Shown: in pieces, positions 6,585-13,044 of the stretch
How positions within the stretch are numbered: the first letter of the stretch is position 1
How the letters are laid out: each line of letters opens with the position of its first letter
NCBI GenBank assembly: GCA_023392475.1
Contig: JAEVZA010000278.1
Coordinates: 1 to 14,493 of the forward strand
Origin: Actinomycetes bacterium
GTDB taxonomy: Bacteria > Actinomycetota > Acidimicrobiia > Acidimicrobiales > Microtrichaceae
Reading direction: 5' to 3'
DNA: 14,493 bases
The notes under the pieces: generated by a model
Databases searched by the model: none
Seen by the model: the letters and a program-made list of their open reading frames with translations, nothing else
What the model was told of the DNA's origin: nothing
Position numbers and translations under genes: made by a program

Positions 6585-6654
6585 CCCCACCACGTTCTGT
6601 GATGTGGATCCGGGGTCAAGACCCCCGATCCACAACACAGAACGGTGGTCGGGG
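6585..6654 (+). terminator. Long imperfect hairpin after the rRNA methyltransferase gene
   Basis: Bases 6585-6617 pair with 6620-6654. There are about 31 pairs, with two mismatches (6611/6626 and 6602/6635) and two single-base bulges, and almost no loop (GTC-AA-GAC at the tip). It starts 18 bases after the methyltransferase stop, so it is a natural transcription end. However, it is longer and less GC-only than a usual terminator. Its arms carry TTCTGTGATGTGGATC, partly shared with the hairpin at 371-419, so it may belong to a dispersed intergenic repeat family. Confidence 0.65.
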
Positions 6655-6709
6655 AGTCGTGCCGCGAATCACGAGCGGGCGGCGGCGTGGGTGCGCGACG
6701 GTGGGGGCC

Positions 6710-7168
6710 GTGGCCCGGCCCTTCCGCTCCGACCGCGGCTGGTCCTTCGACGTGGACGTGGACCGGCTCTGGGACCGCTTCACGACCGTGGAGCAGTACG
6801 TCGAGTGGTGGCCGTGGCTCCGGTCGTTCGACCCCGCCGACGGCTTCCGGACCGGGGCGTGCTGGCGCTGCGTGGTGGCACCGCCGCTCCCGTACGTCGT
6901 GCGCTTCACCGTGCAGCTCGACCGCATCGACGAGGGTCGACGGGTGGATGCGACGGTCCGGGGCGACGTGCGCGGCGGCGCGGTGCTCACGGTCGACGGC
7001 GACGGCGACGGCGGGAGCACGGCCCGGCTCCGCTCGGAGCTGGCGCCCGCGAACCCGGTCCTGCGCAGCGTCGGCCGCGTCGCCCGGCCGATGGTCGAGT
7101 GGGGCCACGACTGGGTGCTCGACCAGGGCCTCCGCCAGTTCGTCGCCGCCGCGCTCCACGACGCCTGA
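6710..7168 (+). CDS. SRPBCC (START/Bet v1-like) family protein
   Basis: The 152-residue protein starts with GTG 6710, or with the in-frame GTG 6701. It follows the polyketide-cyclase/SRPBCC pattern. An opening strand WSFDVDVDRLWDRFTTVEQY leads to WWPWLRSFDPADGFRTGACW, then antiparallel strands VVRFTVQLDRIDEGRRVDATVRG and TARLRSELAP, and a long closing helix (residues ~118-150). The fold makes a hydrophobic pocket for lipids, polyketides or other small ligands. No catalytic set can be named. GACGGT (6697-6702) sits 7 bases before GTG 6710, which favours that start and a leaderless transcript. Any longer reading frame would overlap the upstream methyltransferase and the hairpin, and is not credible. 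The gene may be read with the downstream F420-type gene (61-base gap). Confidence 0.8.
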   Translation: MARPFRSDRGWSFDVDVDRLWDRFTTVEQYVEWWPWLRSFDPADGFRTGACWRCVVAPPLPYVVRFTVQLDRIDEGRRVDATVRGDVRGGAVLTVDGDGDGGSTARLRSELAPANPVLRSVGRVARPMVEWGHDWVLDQGLRQFVAAALHDA

Positions 7169-7178
7169 CCCGCGAGCC

Positions 7179-7223
7179 GCACCGGGAACCGGTGTCGGAC
7201 CCGGTGCCCGGCGGTGGCAGCAT
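7179..7223 (+). promoter_or_regulatory. Short inverted repeat and weak promoter-like region before the F420-type gene
   Basis: GCACCGGG (7179-7186) and CCCGGTGC (7200-7207) form a perfect 8-bp inverted repeat around 13 bases. CAGCAT (7218-7223) lies 6 bases before the ATG at 7230, with a poor TCGGAC-like -35 at 7195-7200. No Shine-Dalgarno is present. The parts are individually weak and may be chance in such GC-rich DNA. Confidence 0.3.
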
Positions 7224-7229
7224 CGGGAC

Positions 7230-8135
7230 ATGCGCTTCTCGGTGTGGCCCAACCTGCTCCAGCCGGCGGACGACGTCTTCGGTGTCGCCACCCACGCCGA
7301 CCGGACGGGGTGGGACGGCGTGTGGGTCGCCGACCACTTCATGGGCGACGGCGCCGGCTTCGGTGCGGAGGACACGCCGACGCTCGAGGCGACCGCGGTC
7401 CTCGCCGCGCTGGCGACGTCGACCGAGCGGGTCCGCCTCGGCCCCCTGGTCCTCGGGGCGACCTACCGGCACCCCGCCGTGCTGGCCAAGTGGGCGGCAA
7501 CGGTCGACGTCGTGAGCGGCGGGCGCCTCGTGCTCGGCATCGGCGCGGGGTGGCAGCTCAACGAGCACGAGCAGTACGGGATCGAGCTCGGCCCGCCGCG
7601 GGACCGAATCGCCCGGCTCGACGAGGCGTGCACGGTCATCACGTCGCTGCTGCGCGAGGGCCGCACCACGTTCGACGGCCGCTGGTACCGGCTCGACCGC
7701 GCGATCTGCGAGCCGAAGCCGCTGCAGTCACCGCTGCCGCTGCTGGTCGGCGGCAAGGGCGACCGGATGCTCGGGCTCGTCGCCCGGCACGCGGACGAGT
7801 GGAACATGTGGGGCCTGCCCGACACCGTCGCGGCGCGCGCCGCGGTCCTCGACCGGCGTTGCGAGGCCATCGGCCGCGACCCCGCGTCGATCCGCCGGTC
7901 GACGCAGGCGCTGCTGCTGCCCACCGACGACCCGGACCGCGCCCGGGCGTTCCTCGACGCGGTGGCGCCCCGCGCCGCGGTGGCCGGCTCGTGGGACGAG
8001 ATCGTCGAGGTCGTCGGCGGGTGGCGCGAGGTCGGCATCGACGAGGTCGTGGTGCCCGACTCGCCGCTCGGTCGCGGCGCCCGGCGCCTGGAGCTGCTCG
8101 ACGGCCTGCTCGAGGCGTTCGCACCGTTCCGCTGA
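7230..8135 (+). CDS. LLM class F420-dependent oxidoreductase
   Basis: The 301-residue protein starts at ATG 7230. It follows the luciferase-like TIM-barrel pattern: a first strand MRFSVWPN, then GWDGVWVADHFM (27-38), TSTERVRLGPLVLGATYRHPAVLAKWAATVDVVSGGRLVLGIGAGW (63-108) with the family-typical RHP and SGGR turns, a substrate loop, and PLPLLVGGKGDRMLGLVARHADEWN (168-191). These features match the actinobacterial F420-dependent branch. Such enzymes transfer hydride between F420 and a small organic substrate. The substrate cannot be read from the sequence. Length is normal for the family. It may share transcription with the SRPBCC gene 61 bases upstream. It converges on the ABC genes. Confidence 0.9.
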   Translation: MRFSVWPNLLQPADDVFGVATHADRTGWDGVWVADHFMGDGAGFGAEDTPTLEATAVLAALATSTERVRLGPLVLGATYRHPAVLAKWAATVDVVSGGRLVLGIGAGWQLNEHEQYGIELGPPRDRIARLDEACTVITSLLREGRTTFDGRWYRLDRAICEPKPLQSPLPLLVGGKGDRMLGLVARHADEWNMWGLPDTVAARAAVLDRRCEAIGRDPASIRRSTQALLLPTDDPDRARAFLDAVAPRAAVAGSWDEIVEVVGGWREVGIDEVVVPDSPLGRGARRLELLDGLLEAFAPFR

Positions 8136-8184
8136 CGAGCCCCCACCCGCGAAGCCGCCCGCACAGGAACTCGGTCGTAGGAGG

Positions 8185-8221
8185 TCGGAGCGGGTCTGCT
8201 CGGAGCGGTCGGCTCGGAGCG
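8185..8221. repeat. Short tandem repeat, three copies of TCGGAGCG
   Basis: TCGGAGCG occurs at 8185-8192, 8200-8207 and 8214-8221, with periods of 15 and 14 bases. GAGC...GCTC between copies gives small 4-bp stems. It lies in the 91-base gap between the converging F420-type and ABC ATPase genes, just before the ATPase stop. The rest of the gap (8136-8184) shows no clear signal and no strong terminator. Confidence 0.45.
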
Positions 8222-8226
8222 CCGGT

Positions 8227-8952
8227 TCAGCGGCCGCCGTGGCGGTCGTCGGGGCTGAGGAGGGCGTGGAGGTCGGCGGCGTCGCCGTCGTGGACCACCT
8301 CGCCGTTGGCGAGCATGATCCCGCGCTCGAACCGGTCGATCACGTCGGGGTCGTGGGTGGCGACGACGATCGTGGCGCCGTTGTCCCGCGCCTCGTCGAG
8401 GAGGTCCAGGAAGGCGAGCCGCCCGGGCGCGTCGAGGCCGACGAACGGCTCGTCCACGAGCAGGATCGAGAACGGCCGGCAGAGCGCGACCGCGATCGCC
8501 GTCTTCTGCCGGAGGCCGCGGCTGAACTGCGACGGCAGCTGGTCCTCGCGCTCGCCCAGGCCGAGCTGCACGATCAGCTCGTCGATGACCTCGTCCTCGC
8601 CCTGCCCGCCGTGCATGCGGTTGATGTACTCGACGTGCTCGCGCACGCTGAGGTCGTCGTAGAGCACCGGCGTGTCGGGCAGCCACGAGCGCTCGGCGCG
8701 TGCCGCCATCGTGTCGTTCGGGCGGCCGTGGATGCGGACCTCGCCGCTGGTCGGCTCGAGGACGCCCGCCACCATGCTCAGGAGCGTCGACTTGCCGGAG
8801 CCGTTGTGGCCCACGAGCACGACCGACTGGCCCACGGGGACCTCGAGGTCCACCTCCTCGAGCGCCGCGACGTCGCCGTAGTACTTCGAGAGCTCCTCGA
8901 CCTGGAGCGCCGGCGGTCGGTCCGGCTTCCTCGACTTGCTTCGCCTGCTCAT
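8227..8952 (-). CDS. ABC transporter ATP-binding protein
   Basis: The 241-residue protein starts at ATG 8952 behind GGAG with 5-base spacing. An upstream in-frame start would only add an Arg-rich tail. The complete nucleotide-binding domain shows Walker A GHNGSGKST (48-56) and a Q-loop region near NDTMAARAERSWLPD. The signature is QFSRGLRQK, unusual in place of LSGGQ but of the kind seen in ABC-2-type exporter ATPases. Walker B/D-loop is ILLVDEPFVGLD, and the H-loop is ATHD. It energises transport with the membrane protein encoded 88 bases upstream in the same operon. The first ~14 residues are basic (SRRSKSRKP). Direction is probably export, judged from the ATPase subtype; the substrate is unknown. 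Confidence 0.92.
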   Translation of the reverse strand: MSRRSKSRKPDRPPALQVEELSKYYGDVAALEEVDLEVPVGQSVVLVGHNGSGKSTLLSMVAGVLEPTSGEVRIHGRPNDTMAARAERSWLPDTPVLYDDLSVREHVEYINRMHGGQGEDEVIDELIVQLGLGEREDQLPSQFSRGLRQKTAIAVALCRPFSILLVDEPFVGLDAPGRLAFLDLLDEARDNGATIVVATHDPDVIDRFERGIMLANGEVVHDGDAADLHALLSPDDRHGGR

Positions 8953-8957
8953 GGGGT

Positions 8958-8961
8958 CTCC
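8958..8961 (-). promoter_or_regulatory. Ribosome binding site of the ABC ATPase gene
   Basis: GGAG on the minus strand lies 5 bases before ATG 8952. It supports this start over the in-frame codon at 9000. Confidence 0.5.
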
Positions 8962-9040
8962 GTCCCGTTCCCTCTCGTCGCGCCTCCGTCGGCGCCGCAC
9001 CCGCTCACCCTGAACCGCCGGTCACCCGGGCGCCCCGCCG

Positions 9041-10804
9041 TCACGAGGAGCCACCCATGCCGGCCTCGGCGAGCGAGCGGTGGATGTCGGCGCGGAACCG
9101 GACCCACCCGAACACCGCCGCGCACAGGAGCACGACCGGCACGCCGGCGGTCACTGCCGCGGTCGTCGCGACCCGCCCGTGCTCGGCGGCGGCCCGGGCC
9201 ACGAGGACGGGCACGAAGCCGATCACCGCGATCGCCGGGGGCCACGCGGTGCGGAACAGCAGCCGCGGCCCGGCCACCTCGGGCGGGATGAACGCCTCGG
9301 ACGTGCTGTCGAGGATCGCCTCCGACACGACGGTCACCGCCGCGCCCGCCACGCCCGCCAGGGCCGCGGGCAGCAGCGCGATCGCGCCGACCTGCAGGAC
9401 CATCGGCGACGGGTCCACCAGGTACGCCGTCGCCACCGCGACGACGCCGACGCCGATCATGACGACGACCGGTTCGGCGAGGTGGCGGAACAGCACGAGC
9501 CCGTCGACGACGGGTTGGCCGGTCAGCAGGCCCGGGTGGTCGATGTCCTGGGCGAGCGGCTCCTCCGCGTCGAGCGCGGCCACGTAGGCGACGAGGCCGC
9601 ACACGATGATCAGCGGGGTGGTGCCGCTCCACATGGCGCGTGCCGCGAGGCCGGCGGCGATGCCGAGCACGACGACCCGGACGACCCGGACCACCGGCCA
9701 GCGGGCGATGCTGCGGATGTCCCGCGCCATCACGGGGAAGCGACGGGCGATCGGGCGGGGGAGGCCGGGGAACCACGGCCGGCCACGCGGCCGCTCCGAG
9801 GCGAGCTGGCGCCGCAGCAGCACGACGGTCCGGAGGTCCTGCTGGGTGACCGCGAAGCGGAGCTGCCCGACGAGCGCGGTCCGCCGACGCGCGGCCTCGA
9901 TGGACAGCCCGCCGATCACGAGCAGGCCGATGATCGGCAGCGCGACCGCGACCGGCACGGGGACCAGGGAGAAGGGGTCGAAGTGCAGCGGCCACACGAC
10001 GATGCGGCCGAGGAACGTCGTGGGTGCGGCCGGCGCGTACCCCGTCGCGTCGGCGAGGCCCCAGAGGACGAGGATCCAGGCCAGCGCCAGCATCAGCCAG
10101 CGGTTCACGACCCGCGACGAGGTCACCAGCCCGGCGCCGAGCGCGAGGGCCATCGTCGCGGCACCGAACACCGCGCCGGAGCCGAACCAGGGGAGCGCGG
10201 CGCCGTTGAGCCGCTGGTCGAGGAGGCCGGCGACGAGGCCGCCGAGCACCGCACCGCCGAGCACGCCGTAGGCGAGGATGCCGACGGTCGGGCGGCGCAG
10301 CGTGATCCCGCGGTCGACCGGTGCGAGCAGGAGGTGGTGGACGTCCTGGACCTCGAGGGCGACGGGGCCGCCGCGCGATCCGGAGCGCACGCCCATGAGG
10401 ATGATCACCGCGCTGAGGAGGCCGATCCACGCCGGGCCCTTGTCGACGAGCGTGGCGGTCTGCGACTCGGAGAACTTGTCGTCGCCGATGAACCCCGAGG
10501 CGAAGATGACGGCGACGATGGCGGCGAGCGTCGTCGTGTAGGCGCGGTAGGCGAGCTCGCCCCACTCCTTGTCGCCGAGGCGCCGGCGGCGGCGGTCGCG
10601 ACGGAGGTCGGCGACGGCCTGGCGCTGCTCCGGCTGGTCGAGCGGCAGCCCGGTCGCGCTGCCGGCGTCGAAGCCCGACTCGCCCAGGTGCTCGGCGAGC
10701 TCGTCGCCGTCGTCCGGACCGTCGTCGACCGCGTCCGTGTCCACGGTCGCGCCGTCGTCGGACGCCTCGTCCTCCGGCCCGTCGTCGGTGCTTCCCGTCG
10801 CCAC
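9041..10804 (-). CDS. Large polytopic membrane protein, probable ABC-2-like permease partner
   Basis: The 587-residue protein starts with GTG 10804. Residues 1-80 are cytoplasmic: a strongly acidic stretch (6-48, many Asp/Glu) followed by a basic run RRDRRRRR near 68-75. About 12 hydrophobic segments follow, near 90-107, 125-138, 173-195, 207-228, 234-251, 285-302, 371-391, 394-412, 443-462, 467-492, 521-540 and 547-566. A long soluble loop at ~303-370 splits the protein into two halves of about six segments each, the size of a fused pair of six-helix exporter subunits. I do not recognise a named family with certainty. Its place directly before the ABC ATPase makes it the transmembrane component. 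The downstream gap of 88 bases contains only the ATPase ribosome binding site. Confidence 0.8.
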   Translation of the reverse strand: MATGSTDDGPEDEASDDGATVDTDAVDDGPDDGDELAEHLGESGFDAGSATGLPLDQPEQRQAVADLRRDRRRRRLGDKEWGELAYRAYTTTLAAIVAVIFASGFIGDDKFSESQTATLVDKGPAWIGLLSAVIILMGVRSGSRGGPVALEVQDVHHLLLAPVDRGITLRRPTVGILAYGVLGGAVLGGLVAGLLDQRLNGAALPWFGSGAVFGAATMALALGAGLVTSSRVVNRWLMLALAWILVLWGLADATGYAPAAPTTFLGRIVVWPLHFDPFSLVPVPVAVALPIIGLLVIGGLSIEAARRRTALVGQLRFAVTQQDLRTVVLLRRQLASERPRGRPWFPGLPRPIARRFPVMARDIRSIARWPVVRVVRVVVLGIAAGLAARAMWSGTTPLIIVCGLVAYVAALDAEEPLAQDIDHPGLLTGQPVVDGLVLFRHLAEPVVVMIGVGVVAVATAYLVDPSPMVLQVGAIALLPAALAGVAGAAVTVVSEAILDSTSEAFIPPEVAGPRLLFRTAWPPAIAVIGFVPVLVARAAAEHGRVATTAAVTAGVPVVLLCAAVFGWVRFRADIHRSLAEAGMGGSS

Positions 10805-10810
10805 GCCCTG

Positions 10811-10816
10811 AGTCTT
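10811..10816 (-). promoter_or_regulatory. Candidate -10 for the ABC operon
   Basis: AAGACT (minus strand) lies 6 bases before GTG 10804, in the same position as other probable leaderless -10 elements in the window. The -35 is weak (GGCACA-like, 16 bases upstream). Confidence 0.3.
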
Positions 10817-10911
10817 GCCACCGCGGGGGTGGTGTGCCGAATCCGTGGCGGCGCGACCACTCGGCGGCGGGCACGCCGGAGGTCGACCGGCAGCGAGGGG
10901 AGCCGGGGTGC

Positions 10912-10940
10912 TTGACCCGCGCGGTGTGTCGGGCGACACT
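10912..10940 (+). promoter_or_regulatory. Leaderless promoter of the MpaB-type oxygenase gene
   Basis: TTGACC (10912-10917) and GACACT (10935-10940) are separated by exactly 17 bases. The GTG start is 8 bases after the -10, where the transcript would be expected to begin. There is no Shine-Dalgarno. This is the best promoter in the window. The remaining divergent gap (10817-10911) holds a 5-bp stem (CCACC/GGTGG at 10818-10832) and nothing else clear. Confidence 0.65.
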
Positions 10941-10948
10941 CTCGGCCC

Positions 10949-11854
10949 GTGGGGGGCGTGACGGGGGACGATGCGACGGCGCGGCAGGACCCGGCCGCGC
11001 CGATCGAGCTGGGGCCGGGGTCCCTGCTGTGGCGGTGGGCCGGGGACAACCGGCTGGGCTTCACCGGGCTGGCCGCCGGCATCCTGCAGTTGATGCACCC
11101 GGGCCTCGGCGCCGGCGTGGTCCAGCACTCGGCGTTCTTCACCGAGCCGTGGGACCGCATCTTCCGCTCGATCCCCGAGATCATCGGCGTGGTCTACGAC
11201 GGCCCGGAGGCCGAGGCGACCGGCACCCGCGTGCGCGACTACCACCGCCGCATCCGCGGCACCGACGAGCAGGGCCGGGCCTACAGCGCGCTGAAGCCGG
11301 AGACGTTCTGGTGGGCGCACGCGACCTTCCAGTTCGCGGTCGAGCGGGTGGCCGACCGCTTCGACACGCACCAGCTCGACCGAACGGACCGGGAGCGGCT
11401 CTACCGCGAGGGCGTCGAGTGGTACCGGCGCTACGGCGTGAGCACTGCTCCTGTCCCGGCCGACCGGGCCGAGTTCCGCGACCGCTGGCACCACTACTGC
11501 GACGACGTGCTCGAGATGACGGTCGCCGCCGAGCGGGCGATCGACATGGCCCTGCACGACAAGGTCGAGGACCTCCCCGGCCTCCCGTGGTGGACCCAGC
11601 CGATCCAGCGGGAGCTGATCACCCCGATCTTCCGGCTCACCGCGATCGGCGGCCTGCCCGCGCGCGTGCGCCGACGCTTCGACCTGCCGTGGGGCGCGTT
11701 CGAGGCCGCGCAGCTGCGGACGTTCGAGGTGTGGGTGCGCGAGAGCTGGCGGTTCGTGCCGCGGTCGATGCGCTGGGCCCCGCGGGCTGCCGAGGGCTGG
11801 AAGCGCGAAGCCCGCGCCCGGCGTGCCGAGCTCGCGGCCGGCGCCGCCGCCTAG
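10949..11854 (+). CDS. Oxygenase MpaB family protein (DUF2236)
   Basis: The 301-residue protein has a GTG start at the expected +1 of its promoter and a TAG stop. The DUF2236 pattern is complete: LAAGILQLMHPGLGAGVVQHS (41-61), FFTEPWDRIFRSIPEI (63-78), YHRRIRG (98-104), a YSALKPETFWWAHATF block (112-127), and a long helical C-terminal half. The family includes the fungal mycophenolate oxygenase MpaB and is related to bacterial latex-clearing protein, which bind heme b. The conserved histidine in WAHATF (H124) is the likely axial ligand by analogy. Substrates of bacterial members are mostly unknown. The protein is helical, with no clear signal peptide. Its last four bases overlap the stop of the converging cyclase gene. 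The ABC operon diverges from it. Confidence 0.88.
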   Translation: MGGVTGDDATARQDPAAPIELGPGSLLWRWAGDNRLGFTGLAAGILQLMHPGLGAGVVQHSAFFTEPWDRIFRSIPEIIGVVYDGPEAEATGTRVRDYHRRIRGTDEQGRAYSALKPETFWWAHATFQFAVERVADRFDTHQLDRTDRERLYREGVEWYRRYGVSTAPVPADRAEFRDRWHHYCDDVLEMTVAAERAIDMALHDKVEDLPGLPWWTQPIQRELITPIFRLTAIGGLPARVRRRFDLPWGAFEAAQLRTFEVWVRESWRFVPRSMRWAPRAAEGWKREARARRAELAAGAAA

Positions 11855-12954
11855 CGCCCGGACGACTCTTCGTCCGCGACTCCGGGCTCGGCTCCGCCGT
11901 CCTCGAGGACATCAGCAGACTCGCCGTCGTCACCCTGGTCGTCGTCCGGTGCGTCGACCCGCGACACCGTCAGCACCCGCGTCCGACCGATGCCCTTGAG
12001 GTCGAACGTGCGGCGCACCCGCCGCACGACGAGGTCGTCTCGGCCGTCGAGCTCGTCGACGCAGTCCCGCGGCACCATCACCGTGCCGCGGCGGGCGACG
12101 CCGGTCAGGCGGCTGGCGAGGTTCACCGTCGGCCCGAACACGTCGCCGCCGATCGTGATCGACGGCCCGTGCGCCACGCCGCAGTGCAGCTCCAGCTTGG
12201 GCGTGCTCGTCGCCGCGCGCTCCACGAGGTCGAGCCCGATGTCGACGCCGGTGCCCAGGTCGTCGGCCACGAACATGACCTCGTCGCCGATGAGCTTCAC
12301 GACGCGGCCGCCCCGCGCGGAGACGACGTCGAACGCGGCCTCCTCGAAGGAGTCGACGACGTCGGCGAGGTCCCCGGCCGCGGCCTTGCGGGACATCTTC
12401 GAGAACCCGGAGATGTCGGCGAAGCCGACGGCGGTGTCGGTGACGTCGTCACCCGACGCCCCGAGCCACCGACCGAGCGCCGCGACGAGGTGCCGCCGCC
12501 AGACGTACACGACCGAGTCCTCGAGCAGCGCGAGCAGCGACGTGTCGGGGTCCTGCTCCAGCGAGTGGATGCGTTCCCACGGTGTGGCGGTCGGGTCGGG
12601 CGGCGGCAACGCCTCCAGCACGTCGTCGAGCACACCGGCCTGCGCCTCGGCGATCCGCGAGAACGACGCGCCGAGCAGCCGTGCGAGGCGCAGCACGTCC
12701 TGGTCGTCGAGGAGGTCGGAGCCGACGAGTGCGAGGAGTCGGCGCGCCATCTCCACGTCCGCGTCGCCGAACGCCACCTCGTCCTCGGGCACCTCGGCGA
12801 AGCCCATGGCCCGCCACCACCGGACCATGTCCTCGTGGCCGATGCCGACGAGGCGCTCCATGTCCTTCCGGCGGTACTCGGGCGGGTCGAGCCCGACGAG
12901 CTCGGCGAGGGCCCGTGCGTCGTGCGGGACGGGGTCGTCCGCGGTGCCGCTCAT
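11851..12954 (-). CDS. Class III adenylate cyclase with helical N-terminal regulatory domain
   Basis: The 367-residue protein starts at ATG 12954 and has a TAG stop. Residues 1-165 form a helical regulatory domain (ALAELVGLDPPEYRRKDMERL, then the WWRAMGFAEVPEDEVAFGDADVEMARRL region). This resembles the N-terminal domain of actinobacterial pH-responsive cyclases such as Rv1264. Residues 173-335 form the catalytic domain with a full residue set: metal ligands D180 (FADISGFS) and D224 (IGDEV), adenine-specifying K220 and D271, transition-state N278 and R282 in VNLASRL. So ATP to cAMP is predicted, as a homodimer. The last ~35 residues are highly acidic and look disordered. No membrane segment is seen. 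The start has no Shine-Dalgarno of its own; it overlaps the stop of a 9-codon leader with a strong one. The 3' end overlaps the converging oxygenase gene by 4 bases. Confidence 0.92.
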   Translation of the reverse strand: MSGTADDPVPHDARALAELVGLDPPEYRRKDMERLVGIGHEDMVRWWRAMGFAEVPEDEVAFGDADVEMARRLLALVGSDLLDDQDVLRLARLLGASFSRIAEAQAGVLDDVLEALPPPDPTATPWERIHSLEQDPDTSLLALLEDSVVYVWRRHLVAALGRWLGASGDDVTDTAVGFADISGFSKMSRKAAAGDLADVVDSFEEAAFDVVSARGGRVVKLIGDEVMFVADDLGTGVDIGLDLVERAATSTPKLELHCGVAHGPSITIGGDVFGPTVNLASRLTGVARRGTVMVPRDCVDELDGRDDLVVRRVRRTFDLKGIGRTRVLTVSRVDAPDDDQGDDGESADVLEDGGAEPGVADEESSGR

Positions 12955-12980
12955 CCGGGCGTCGTCGAGACGTCGGCCAT
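12951..12980 (-). CDS. Possible 9-residue leader peptide upstream of the cyclase
   Basis: ATG 12980 opens the short frame MADVSTTPG, ending in a TGA (12953-12951) that overlaps the cyclase ATG as ATGA. A strong GGGAGG site lies 4 bases before it, while the cyclase start has none. Ribosomes finishing the leader could restart on the cyclase, so expression may be coupled to leader translation. A chance ORF or a sequencing indel fusing the two frames remains possible. Confidence 0.5.
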   Translation of the reverse strand: MADVSTTPG

Positions 12981-12984
12981 GGAT

Positions 12985-12990
12985 CCTCCC
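12985..12990 (-). promoter_or_regulatory. Strong ribosome binding site for the leader peptide / cyclase
   Basis: GGGAGG on the minus strand is 4 bases upstream of ATG 12980 and 30 bases upstream of the cyclase ATG. That is too far to serve the cyclase start directly. Confidence 0.6.
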
Positions 12991-13020
12991 GATTCGGGTC
13001 GGCCCGCGATCTTGCCAGGT

Positions 13021-13041
13021 CGGCCGCCGCCGCGGCGGCCG
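13021..13041 (-). terminator. GC hairpin after the GH5 gene
   Basis: CGGCCGCCGC (13021-13030) and GCGGCGGCCG (13032-13041) are perfect inverted repeats around a single base, so the folded form would open a few pairs for a loop. On the minus strand the stem starts 3 bases after the GH5 stop and ends about 30 bases before the leader ribosome binding site. It probably ends GH5 transcripts. No U-tract follows. Confidence 0.5.
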
Positions 13042-13044
13042 CGG

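Noticed and set aside
6041..6709. Longer start for the SRPBCC protein inside the methyltransferase gene
   Set aside because: The extra ~220 residues are an out-of-frame shadow of the methyltransferase and of the hairpin. The domain begins at 6710.
3363..8135. Reading the redox-type genes (hemerythrin, SRPBCC, F420-type) as one biosynthetic or defence cluster
   Set aside because: The genes have separate promoters or hairpins between them, unrelated families, and no core biosynthetic or effector gene. Coincidental neighbourhood is simpler.
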